Source of the DNA: JACCYI01 sp036389195
GTDB lineage: Bacteria > Actinomycetota > Thermoleophilia > Solirubrobacterales > Solirubrobacteraceae
DNA: 21,659 bases
NCBI GenBank assembly: GCA_036389195.1
Contig: DASVQH010000527.1
Span: 1 to 21,659, forward strand
Direction: 5' to 3'
The notes below the pieces were generated by a model. That model saw only the letters and a list, made by a program, of their open reading frames with translations. It was not told the origin of the DNA and ran no database searches. The stretch's first letter is position 1. Each line of letters starts with the position of its first letter. Positions 1 through 6,528 of this stretch are shown here, in pieces. The position numbers and the translations under genes were made by a program.

Positions 1-403
1 CGTCGATGTAGGCGAAGATCGCCTCTCCGAGCCGGTAGAGCGTGTCGGGCGCGATGCCCGACGCGACGCCCGCCTCGACGAACCGCCGCCACGCCAGCCG
101 GGCGCCGACGCGGTAGGCGGCCAGCAGCGCGTCGAGCGAGCGCCCAACCCGCATCTCGCCGCGCCCCAGCTCGACGTACGTGTCGTCGCGGGTCCGACCG
201 CCGCCGCTCGCCGGATCGGCCAGCGCGTCGACGAAGCGCCCGAGCGCCTGCTCGACCCCGCGGCGCACCGCGAGCCCGAACGGCCCCTCCATGGCGCGCG
301 CGTAGTCGGGCACCTCGACCGCGATCGCCGCGATCGTCTCGTCGGCCAGCGCCGGAAGAACCGGCCGCAGCGCCGCCGCGGTCTGCGGCGGGATCATGTG
401 CAT
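1..403 (-). CDS. PucR-like transcriptional regulator, N-terminal part (cut by window edge)
   Basis: The reverse strand reads an open frame of 134 codons from ATG at 403 to the window edge, beginning MHMIPPQTAAALRPVLPALA. The all-helical content, with segments such as GRFVDALADP, RDDTYVELGRGEMRVGRSLD and LLAAYRVGARLAWRRF, resembles the N-terminal sensory domain (RsbRD-like) that precedes the HTH_30 DNA-binding domain in many actinobacterial PucR-family regulators. The DNA-binding part would lie outside the window, so the family call rests only on this domain. A second Met lies two codons downstream (397). No Shine-Dalgarno is seen, but a -10-like hexamer lies 7 nt upstream of the first ATG, which favours that start and a leaderless message. 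It is divergent from the desaturase gene, with 83 bp between the start codons. The function beyond 'regulator' is inference. Confidence 0.72.
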   Translation of the reverse strand, partial: MHMIPPQTAAALRPVLPALADETIAAIAVEVPDYARAMEGPFGLAVRRGVEQALGRFVDALADPASGGGRTRDDTYVELGRGEMRVGRSLDALLAAYRVGARLAWRRFVEAGVASGIAPDTLYRLGEAIFAYID

Positions 404-410
404 TGGAGGA

Positions 411-416
411 AGGCTA
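411..416 (-). promoter_or_regulatory. -10-like element of the PucR-like gene
   Basis: The reverse strand reads TAGCCT with exactly 7 nt between it and the ATG at 403, which would give a leaderless transcript. No convincing -35 is visible. The same arrangement recurs at several other starts in the window, which is the main support. Confidence 0.5.
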
Positions 417-473
417 CAAAAGCCGGCGGCTCTCAGGCGCGTGAAGTGACAACGAACCGGCGTCCGTGGTGGG

Positions 474-479
474 CAGACT
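474..479 (+). promoter_or_regulatory. weak -10-like element of the desaturase gene
   Basis: CAGACT keeps the two best-conserved -10 positions (A2 and T6) and ends 7 nt before ATG 487. Alone it would be unconvincing. It is listed because the spacing matches the other starts here and supports ATG 487 rather than GTG 466. Confidence 0.3.
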
Positions 480-486
480 TCAAGGC

Positions 487-1368
487 ATGACGCCCGCCCA
501 CCGCATCTCGAACCTCGCCGGGGCGATCGTCCCGTTCGTCGCCTTCCTCGCCGCGATCCTCCTGCTCTGGAACCGCCTCGTCGACTGGTCCGACCTGGCG
601 GTGATGACCTTCATGTACGTGATCACCGCGCTGGGCGTCACCGTCGGCTTCCACCGCCTGCTGACCCACCGGTCGTTCGCGACGTCGATGCCGCTGCAGT
701 ACGTGCTGGCGATCCTCGGCTCGGTCTCGGTCCAGGGCCCGGTCATCTCGTGGGTGGCCGACCACCGCAAGCACCACGCCTTCACCGACAAGGAGGGCGA
801 CCCGCACTCCCCGCACACGCACGACTCCGGCCTGAAGGGCCTCTGGTACGCGCACATGGGCTGGCTGTTCGACCGCCAGGGCCAGGCCGCCTACTCCAAG
901 TTCGCCAAGGACCTCGTCGAGGACCGCGGGATGCGGCGGATCAACCGCCTGTTCCCGCTGTGGGTGGCGCTGGGGATCGTCGTGCCGTTCGGGCTCGGCC
1001 TCGCGATCGACGGCACGCTGGCCGGCGGCCTCACCGCGGCGCTGTGGGGCGGCCTGGTCCGGATCTTCCTGCTGCACCACATCACGTGGTCGATCAACTC
1101 GATCTGCCACTACTTCGGCACGCGGCGCTTCGCCGTCGACGACCACTCGACCAACGTGTTCTGGCTCGCGCTCCCGTCGATGGGCGAGTCCTGGCATCAC
1201 AACCACCACGCGTTCCCGCGGGCGGCCGTGCACGGGATGCGCTGGTGGGAGCTCGACCCGACCGGCTGGGTCATCCGCGGGCTGAAGAAGACCGGCCTGG
1301 CGTGGAACGTCGTGGAGATCACGCCCGAGCGCCAGCGGGCCAAGGAGATGGCTGCGACCGCCGCCTGA
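487..1368 (+). CDS. fatty-acyl desaturase (delta-9 acyl-CoA desaturase type)
   Basis: A 293-residue membrane di-iron desaturase. All three histidine boxes of the stearoyl-CoA desaturase family are present: H56-R-L-L-T-H61, H93-R-K-H-H97 and H237-H-N-H-H241, plus the HHITWSINS stretch at 197-205. Hydrophobic segments near residues 10-28, 38-54, 75-92, 158-175 and 180-197 fit the usual four-TM topology with the histidines on the cytoplasmic face. The family inserts a cis double bond into long-chain acyl-CoA (or acyl-lipid) using O2 and an electron donor; no ferredoxin or reductase partner is nearby. The ATG at 487 is preferred over an in-frame GTG at 466, because the upstream residues look like leader and a -10-like hexamer lies 7 nt before the ATG. 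It is followed after 23 bp by the acylase gene, which has its own promoter-like hexamer. Family confidence is high; exact substrate and regiospecificity are inferred. Confidence 0.93.
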   Translation: MTPAHRISNLAGAIVPFVAFLAAILLLWNRLVDWSDLAVMTFMYVITALGVTVGFHRLLTHRSFATSMPLQYVLAILGSVSVQGPVISWVADHRKHHAFTDKEGDPHSPHTHDSGLKGLWYAHMGWLFDRQGQAAYSKFAKDLVEDRGMRRINRLFPLWVALGIVVPFGLGLAIDGTLAGGLTAALWGGLVRIFLLHHITWSINSICHYFGTRRFAVDDHSTNVFWLALPSMGESWHHNHHAFPRAAVHGMRWWELDPTGWVIRGLKKTGLAWNVVEITPERQRAKEMAATAA

Positions 1369-1377
1369 ACGCGGCAG

Positions 1378-1383
1378 TACAGT
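1378..1383 (+). promoter_or_regulatory. -10-like element of the acylase gene
   Basis: TACAGT lies 8 nt before ATG 1392, in the 23-bp gap after the desaturase stop. It suggests a separate leaderless transcript in addition to any read-through. No -35 is recognisable. Confidence 0.45.
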
Positions 1384-1391
1384 GGCTCGCC

Positions 1392-4025
1392 ATGCGCCGC
1401 CGCTGCGGGTTCCTGACCCTCCTCCTGTTCTGTCTGCTGACCCCCGTCGCGCAGGCCTATGACGTCACCATCCGCCGCACCGAGCACGGGATCCCCCACC
1501 TGCTCGCCAAGGACTTCGGGAGCCTCGCGTACGGCTACGGGTACGCCCTCGTGCAGGACAACGTCTGCACGATCGCCGACTCCTACGTCACCGTGCGCGG
1601 CGAGCGCTCGAAGTACTTCGGCCCCGACGCCACCTACCAGTTCCGCGGCAACGGCACGACGCCCAACAACCTCAACTCCGACTTCTTCTACAAGCGCATC
1701 ATCGACGAAAAGGTCGTCGAGAAGCTGATCGCCGAGCCGGCGCCCCGGGGCCCGAAGCCCGAGCTGCTGGAGGGTGTGAAGGGCTACGTCGCGGGCTACA
1801 ACCAGGCGCTGCGCGACGGCTACGGCGACGACGACCCCACCTGCAAGGGCGCCGAATGGGTGCGGCCGATCTCGGAGATGGACGTCTACCACCGCTTCTA
1901 CCAGCTGGCGCTGCTGGCCTCGGCGGGCGTGGCGATCGACGGCATCGGCGGCGCCCAGCCACCCACGCCGGACGCGAGCTCGGCCGGCCGGCAGGCGAAG
2001 GCGGACGCGGCCGTCGCCGGCCTCGATCCCAAGCGCTTCGACGAGCTGCTGGGCGGCATCGGCTCGAACGCCGTCGCGCTCGGCAAGGACGCCACCGAGA
2101 ACGGCAGCGGGCTGCTGCTCGGCAACCCCCATTTCCCGTGGGACGGCTCCGAGCGCTTCTACCAGTCGCAGCTGACCATCCCCGGCAAGCTGGACGTGGC
2201 GGGCGGCAGCCTGATCGGCGTCCCGCTGATCCTGATCGGCCACACGCAGGGCATGGCGTGGAGCCACACGGTCTCGACGGCCCGGCGGTTCACCGGCTTC
2301 GAGCTGCGGCTCGTGCCGGGCTCGCCGACCACCTACCTCGTCGACGGCCAGCCGCGCGAGATGGTCAAGACCACGGTGACGGTGCAGGCGCGCAAGGCCG
2401 ACGGCACGCTGGAGCCGCGCACGCGGACCCTCTACCGCAGCGAGTACGGCCCGATCCTCACGTCGATCCTCGGGCTGCCGGTCTTCCCGTGGACCCCTGA
2501 GCGCGCCTACGCGCTGGGCGACGCCAACGCCGGCAACTTCCGCTACCTCAACCACTTCTTCGACACCAACCGCGCGCAGACGGTGGAGGAGCTCGACGCG
2601 GTCGAGCGCCGCTACCAGGGCATCCCGTGGGTCAACACGATCGCCGCCGACAAGAACGGCAAGGCCTACTACGCCGACATCGGGTCGATGCCGAACGTCG
2701 AGAACGACAAGATCCAGTCCTGCAGCGTGCCGCTCGGCGTGGCGCTCGACCAGGCGGCGCGCGTCCAGGTCCTCGACGGGTCGCGCGCGGGCTGCGGCTA
2801 CGGCAGCGCGGAGGACAAGGGCGCCGTCGCGCCGGGGATCCTGCCCCCGTCGCGCCAGCCGGTGCTCTTCCGCGACGACTACGTCACGAACTCCAACGAC
2901 TCGTACTGGCTGTCGAACCCGCTGGCGCCGCTGGAGGGCTTCTCGCGGCTGATCGGGGACGAGCGCACGGCGCGCTCGCCGCGCACGCGGCTGGGGCTGC
3001 GGATCGTGCAGGAGGGCGGGAAGTTCTCGGCCGACGAGCTGCAGGCGGCGGTCTTCAACAACCGGCAGTACATCGGCGAGCTGTGGCGCGACGAGGCGGT
3101 GGCGATGTGCCGGCAGGACGGCTCGCTGCCGGCCGGGGCGTGCGACGCGCTGGCGAAGTGGGACCTCCACGACGACCTCGACTCGCGCGGCGCGATCCTC
3201 TTCCGCCGCTTCGCCGGGCGGGCGCTGGCCGCGAAGTCGGGCCCGTTCCGCCAGGCCTTCGATCCGGCCGATCCGGTCAACACCCCGCGCGGTCTGAACA
3301 CCGAGAACCCCGAGGTCCGTCAGGCGCTGCGCGACGCCGTCGCCGACCTGCAGGGCGCGGGCATCCCGTTCGACGCGCCGCTGCGCGACTTCCAGTACGA
3401 GCAGCGCGGCGACGAGAAGATCCCGATCCACGGCGGCCCGGGCACGGCGGGCGTGTTCAACGCGATCAACGTCACCTGGGATCCGGCGAAGGGCTACCCC
3501 AACGTCCCGCACGGCTCCAGCTACGTGCAGGTCGTCGGCTTCGGCGCCGGGGACTGCCCCGACGCGCGGACGATCCTCACGTACTCGCAGTCGGCGAACC
3601 CGTCGTCGCCCTACTTCGCCGATCAGACGCGGATGTTCTCGAACAAGCAGTGGGTGCGCGAGCGCTTCTGCGAGAAGGACATCCAGGCCGATCCGACGCT
3701 GCAGGTGAAGCGGCTCGGCGGCCCCGGCGCCGGTGGCAAGCGCGGCCGCAAGCTGCTGTCGCGCGTGAAGGTGCGGCGGGGCAAGCGCGGGCGGCTTCGG
3801 GTGACCTTCCGGCTGGCGCGGAAGGCCAACGTGTCGGTCAGCGTGCGCCGGCGCGGCAAGCTGGTCAAGAAGGTGTTCCGCCGCTCGCTGAAGGCCGGCA
3901 AGCGGCGGGTGACGGTGAAGGGCGTGCGGCGACGCGGGCGCTACCGCGTGCGCGTGCTGGCCGTGCACCGCGGGCAGCGCAGCCTGGTGGTCAAGAAGGT
4001 CCGGGTGCGGCGGGCGCGGCGCTAG
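1392..4025 (+). CDS. secreted penicillin-amidase-family acylase (Ntn hydrolase) with basic C-terminal domain
   Basis: An 877-residue precursor. Residues 1-22 form a signal peptide (MRRRC, then a Leu-rich core, ending PVAQA before Tyr23). The alpha-chain region runs to about residue 224. The Gly224-Ser225-Asn226 junction in GGIGSNAVALG is the classic self-processing site, and Ser225 would become the N-terminal nucleophile of the beta chain. It is followed by the conserved GNPHFPW segment at 244-250. The family (penicillin G, aculeacin and N-acyl-homoserine-lactone acylases) hydrolyses amide bonds of acylated substrates outside the cytoplasm; the substrate here cannot be told. After about residue 783 comes a 95-residue Lys/Arg-rich tail of alternating beta-strand pattern (VTFRLARKANVSVSVRRRG), not part of the usual fold. 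The start is set by the signal peptide and the -10-like hexamer 8 nt upstream; a longer in-frame extension upstream overlaps the desaturase and is spurious. The stop shares a CTAG tetranucleotide with the convergent enoyl-CoA hydratase gene. Confidence 0.9.
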   Translation: MRRRCGFLTLLLFCLLTPVAQAYDVTIRRTEHGIPHLLAKDFGSLAYGYGYALVQDNVCTIADSYVTVRGERSKYFGPDATYQFRGNGTTPNNLNSDFFYKRIIDEKVVEKLIAEPAPRGPKPELLEGVKGYVAGYNQALRDGYGDDDPTCKGAEWVRPISEMDVYHRFYQLALLASAGVAIDGIGGAQPPTPDASSAGRQAKADAAVAGLDPKRFDELLGGIGSNAVALGKDATENGSGLLLGNPHFPWDGSERFYQSQLTIPGKLDVAGGSLIGVPLILIGHTQGMAWSHTVSTARRFTGFELRLVPGSPTTYLVDGQPREMVKTTVTVQARKADGTLEPRTRTLYRSEYGPILTSILGLPVFPWTPERAYALGDANAGNFRYLNHFFDTNRAQTVEELDAVERRYQGIPWVNTIAADKNGKAYYADIGSMPNVENDKIQSCSVPLGVALDQAARVQVLDGSRAGCGYGSAEDKGAVAPGILPPSRQPVLFRDDYVTNSNDSYWLSNPLAPLEGFSRLIGDERTARSPRTRLGLRIVQEGGKFSADELQAAVFNNRQYIGELWRDEAVAMCRQDGSLPAGACDALAKWDLHDDLDSRGAILFRRFAGRALAAKSGPFRQAFDPADPVNTPRGLNTENPEVRQALRDAVADLQGAGIPFDAPLRDFQYEQRGDEKIPIHGGPGTAGVFNAINVTWDPAKGYPNVPHGSSYVQVVGFGAGDCPDARTILTYSQSANPSSPYFADQTRMFSNKQWVRERFCEKDIQADPTLQVKRLGGPGAGGKRGRKLLSRVKVRRGKRGRLRVTFRLARKANVSVSVRRRGKLVKKVFRRSLKAGKRRVTVKGVRRRGRYRVRVLAVHRGQRSLVVKKVRVRRARR

Positions 4026-4954
4026 GCCTCGAAGCGCCCGGCGTCGAGCGCGCGCTGCAGGCGCGCCTCGTCGTAGCCGGGCAGCTCGCCGGTGGCGTCC
4101 TGCGCGCCGACGTAGGCCTCCATGGCGGCGAGCGCGTCCTCGCTGCCCAGCGCGGCGGCGAACTCGGCCCGCTCGACGTGCAGCCCGCCCGCGAAGGACT
4201 GCGAGCCGCCGTCGTAGACCGCGCGCTTGGCCGCGCCGACGCCGGCCTTCGGCCGGCGGGCCAGCCGCGCGGCGTAGGCGACGGCGCGCTCGACGAGCGC
4301 TCCGTCCTCCACGACCTCGTCGACGAGGCCCAGCTCGCGCGCCTCGTCGGGTCCGATCGGCCCGCCGTCGAGGATCAGCTTGAGCGCCCGCGCGGTGCCG
4401 AGCATGCGGGGCAGCCGCTGGGTGCCGCCGCCGCCCGGCGGGAACCCGAAGAGGATCTCGGGCTGGCCGAGGCGGCGCCCGCCGGCGGCGATCAGCCGGA
4501 AGTCGCAGGCGAGCGCGAGCTCGCAGCCGCCGCCCATCGCGGCGCCGTTGACGGCGGCCACGAAGACCGCCCCGCAGCGGTTCATGCGCAGCAGCACCGC
4601 GTGGAAGCGCTCGAGCGCGACCAGGCCGGCGGCGGGCGTGCGGGCGAGCGCGGCTTCCAGCGGCGCGACGCGGCGCAGCGCGCCGACCGCTCGCAGCGAC
4701 GCCGACGCGGCGCGCGGGCCGACCGTCGGCGAGACCCGCGCGCTCTCCAGCAGCTCGCGGACGTCGTAGTGCGCGACGAAGCGATCGGGGTGCCCGCCGG
4801 TGAGCACGACGGCGCCGATCCCGTCGTCGGCCTCCGCCCGCGTCACCAGCTCGTCGAGCCGGTCGACCATCGGGCCGTCGAGCAGCCCGTGCGGCGGGTT
4901 GTCCAGCGTGGCCAGGAGCACCCGCTCGCGCTGCTCGATCCGCACCTCGCCCAT
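4022..4954 (-). CDS. enoyl-CoA hydratase/isomerase family protein
   Basis: A 310-residue crotonase-fold protein. The oxyanion-hole segments are FVAHYDV (59-65) and NGAAMGGG (136-143). Both catalytic glutamates of true hydratases are present: Glu145 in GGGCELALACD and Glu166 in GQPEILFGFPPGGGGTQRLP. Hydration of 2-enoyl-CoA in fatty-acid degradation is therefore the likely reaction. The protein is about 40-50 residues longer than a typical 260-residue crotonase; the extra length lies between the two oxyanion segments (about residues 70-115, Ala/Arg-rich). It is the last gene of the minus-strand run: ATG 4954 lies 28 nt after the nucleotidyltransferase stop, with an AAAGG-type Shine-Dalgarno about 9 nt upstream. 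Its stop overlaps that of the acylase by 4 nt. Pathway assignment beyond the family is inference. Confidence 0.9.
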   Translation of the reverse strand: MGEVRIEQRERVLLATLDNPPHGLLDGPMVDRLDELVTRAEADDGIGAVVLTGGHPDRFVAHYDVRELLESARVSPTVGPRAASASLRAVGALRRVAPLEAALARTPAAGLVALERFHAVLLRMNRCGAVFVAAVNGAAMGGGCELALACDFRLIAAGGRRLGQPEILFGFPPGGGGTQRLPRMLGTARALKLILDGGPIGPDEARELGLVDEVVEDGALVERAVAYAARLARRPKAGVGAAKRAVYDGGSQSFAGGLHVERAEFAAALGSEDALAAMEAYVGAQDATGELPGYDEARLQRALDAGRFEA

Positions 4955-4982
4955 GCCGCCCCGCCTTTCCCGTCGTCGCTCG

Positions 4983-6059
4983 CTAGAGGATCTCGATCTC
5001 GGACTGGTCGCCGACCATGAACCGGTAGGCCCGCGGCTGACGGTGCGACCGGGTGATGGCGACGTTCTTGCCCAGCAGGCTGGACTCCATCCGCCCGGCC
5101 AGACCGCGCACGCTGGAGCCTTCGAGCAGGATCGAGTGCTCGACCTCGGCGTTCTCGATCACCACGCGCTCGCCGATCGCGGTGTATGGGCCGACGTAGG
5201 CGTCGCGGAGGACCGCGCCGGCCCCGATCACCGCGGGGCCGCGGACCGTCGAGCGCTCCAGCACGGCGCCCGCTTCCACGACGACCCGGCCGTGGACCTG
5301 GGACTCGATCATGCCGCCGTCGACCCGGCGCTCGACGGTCTCGAGGATCAGCCGGTTGGCTTCGAGCATGTCGTCGAGGCGCCCCGTGTCCTTCCACCAG
5401 CCGCGGACGATGTGGGACTCCACCTGCTCGCCGGCGTCGATGATCCACTGGATCGCGTCGGTGATCTCCAGCTCGCCGCGCGCGCTGGGGCGGATCGAGC
5501 GCGCCGCGTGGTGGATGCGCGGCGTGAACATGTAGACGCCGACCAGCGCCAGATCGCTCGCCGGCTCGGCCGGCTTCTCGGCCAGGCGCTGCACGCCGCC
5601 GGTCGGGTGCAGCTCGGCGACGCCGTAGTTCTGCGGGTCCGGCACGGGCGTGAGGAGGATCAGCGCCTGCGGCTCGTGCTGGCGGAAGGCGTCGACGAGG
5701 TCGGAGATCCCGCCCTGGAGCAGGTTGTCGCCGAGGTACATCACGAACGGGTCGGGCCCGAGGAACGGCTCGGCGGTCAGCACCGCGTGGGCGAGCCCGA
5801 GCGGCTCGTCCTGCTCGATGTAGGTGATCGACACGCCGAACTGCGACCCGTCGCCCGCGGCCGTGCGGATCTCCCCGCCGGTCTCGGGCGCGATGATGAT
5901 CCCGATCTCCCGGATCCCCGCGTCGGCCATCGCCTCGATGCCGTAGAACAGCACCGGCTTGTTGGCCACCGGGACGAGCTGCTTGGCCGACGTGTGCGTG
6001 ATCGGCCGCAGGCGGGTGCCCTTGCCGCCGGAGAGGATGAGGCCCTTGAGGTGCTCCAT
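4983..6059 (-). CDS. rmlA: glucose-1-phosphate thymidylyltransferase, long form (RmlA/StrD-like)
   Basis: A 358-residue sugar nucleotidyltransferase. The N-terminal signature is LSGGKGTRLRPITHTSAKQL (residues 9-28), carrying the nucleotide-binding loop. Asp111 in YLGDN is the likely metal ligand, and GVAELHPTGG, EKP (161-163) and WWKDTG (221-226) follow as in RmlA. Residues about 250-335 show the hexapeptide-like pattern of a left-handed beta-helix (AVLERSTVRGPAVIGAGAVL), which places it in the long form known from actinobacteria and archaea rather than the 290-residue enterobacterial form. The reaction would be dTTP + glucose-1-phosphate to dTDP-glucose; UTP or other sugars cannot be excluded. 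The ATG at 6059 is chosen because MEHLKGLILSGG is the canonical N-terminus. It follows the PPOX-gene stop by 13 nt and precedes the enoyl-CoA hydratase. No rmlB, rmlC or rmlD lies in the window, so it is an isolated member of its pathway here. Confidence 0.88.
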   Translation of the reverse strand: MEHLKGLILSGGKGTRLRPITHTSAKQLVPVANKPVLFYGIEAMADAGIREIGIIIAPETGGEIRTAAGDGSQFGVSITYIEQDEPLGLAHAVLTAEPFLGPDPFVMYLGDNLLQGGISDLVDAFRQHEPQALILLTPVPDPQNYGVAELHPTGGVQRLAEKPAEPASDLALVGVYMFTPRIHHAARSIRPSARGELEITDAIQWIIDAGEQVESHIVRGWWKDTGRLDDMLEANRLILETVERRVDGGMIESQVHGRVVVEAGAVLERSTVRGPAVIGAGAVLRDAYVGPYTAIGERVVIENAEVEHSILLEGSSVRGLAGRMESSLLGKNVAITRSHRQPRAYRFMVGDQSEIEIL

Positions 6060-6072
6060 GGGGAGCCGGACC

Positions 6073-6528
6073 CTAGTAGGTGCCACCCAGCTTGCGGTGA
6101 TCCCAGCTCGCGGTCTCGATGACGGTGAACGTGAGCGCCACGCGCTTGGCGGCCTGCGCGCGCAGCGCCTGCTCGACCTCCGGGGTGATCTGGGCGCCGC
6201 CGTAGCGCTGGGCGATCTGCGCGCCGACGGCCCAGACGTCCTCGACGTCGCGATGGATGACCGCCTCCGCCTTGAACATCACGCCGCGGAGCTCCTGGTA
6301 CTCCGTGCCCGCCTCGACCTGCAGGGTGCAGCGCGGGTCGCGCTCGAGGTTGCGGACCTTCTGGGACTTGGCGAAGGTCCAGGCGCGGAGGGGGTCCGTG
6401 ACATACCACAGGGGCATCAGGTGCGGCCACCCGTCCCTGCCGATCGTGGCGATGGTGATCGTGCGCTGGTCCTCCAGGAAGGCCCCCACCTCGGCCTCCG
6501 ACATCGCGATGGCGTCGCGGCGGCTCAC
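6073..6528 (-). CDS. PPOX-class flavin/F420-binding split-barrel protein
   Basis: A 151-residue protein of the pyridoxamine-5'-phosphate-oxidase-like split-barrel family. Typical features are ITIATIGRDGWPHLMPLWYV (24-43), the cofactor-contacting FAKSQKVRNLERDPRCTLQV (52-71) and the GVMFKAEAVIH strand (82-92). The pattern matches actinobacterial small oxidoreductases often annotated as F420-dependent; FMN or heme binding cannot be excluded, and the reaction is unknown. The start is a GTG at 6528 that overlaps the WYL-gene stop (reverse strand GTGTGAGCC), so translation is probably coupled. The later ATG at 6504 (MSEAEVG) is an alternative start. It is the second gene of the minus-strand run and is followed after 13 nt by rmlA. 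Confidence 0.82.
   Translation of the reverse strand: MSRRDAIAMSEAEVGAFLEDQRTITIATIGRDGWPHLMPLWYVTDPLRAWTFAKSQKVRNLERDPRCTLQVEAGTEYQELRGVMFKAEAVIHRDVEDVWAVGAQIAQRYGGAQITPEVEQALRAQAAKRVALTFTVIETASWDHRKLGGTY

Noticed and set aside
750..1391. In-frame upstream extension of the acylase
   Set aside because: It lies out of frame inside the desaturase, is Arg/Pro-rich, and precedes a clear signal peptide starting at 1392.
1197..3968. Very long reverse-strand open frame opposite the acylase
   Set aside because: Its composition (His/Arg/Ala/Val-rich, no motif) is that of an antisense shadow in high-GC DNA. The forward frame has a signal peptide, the Gly-Ser cleavage site and family motifs.
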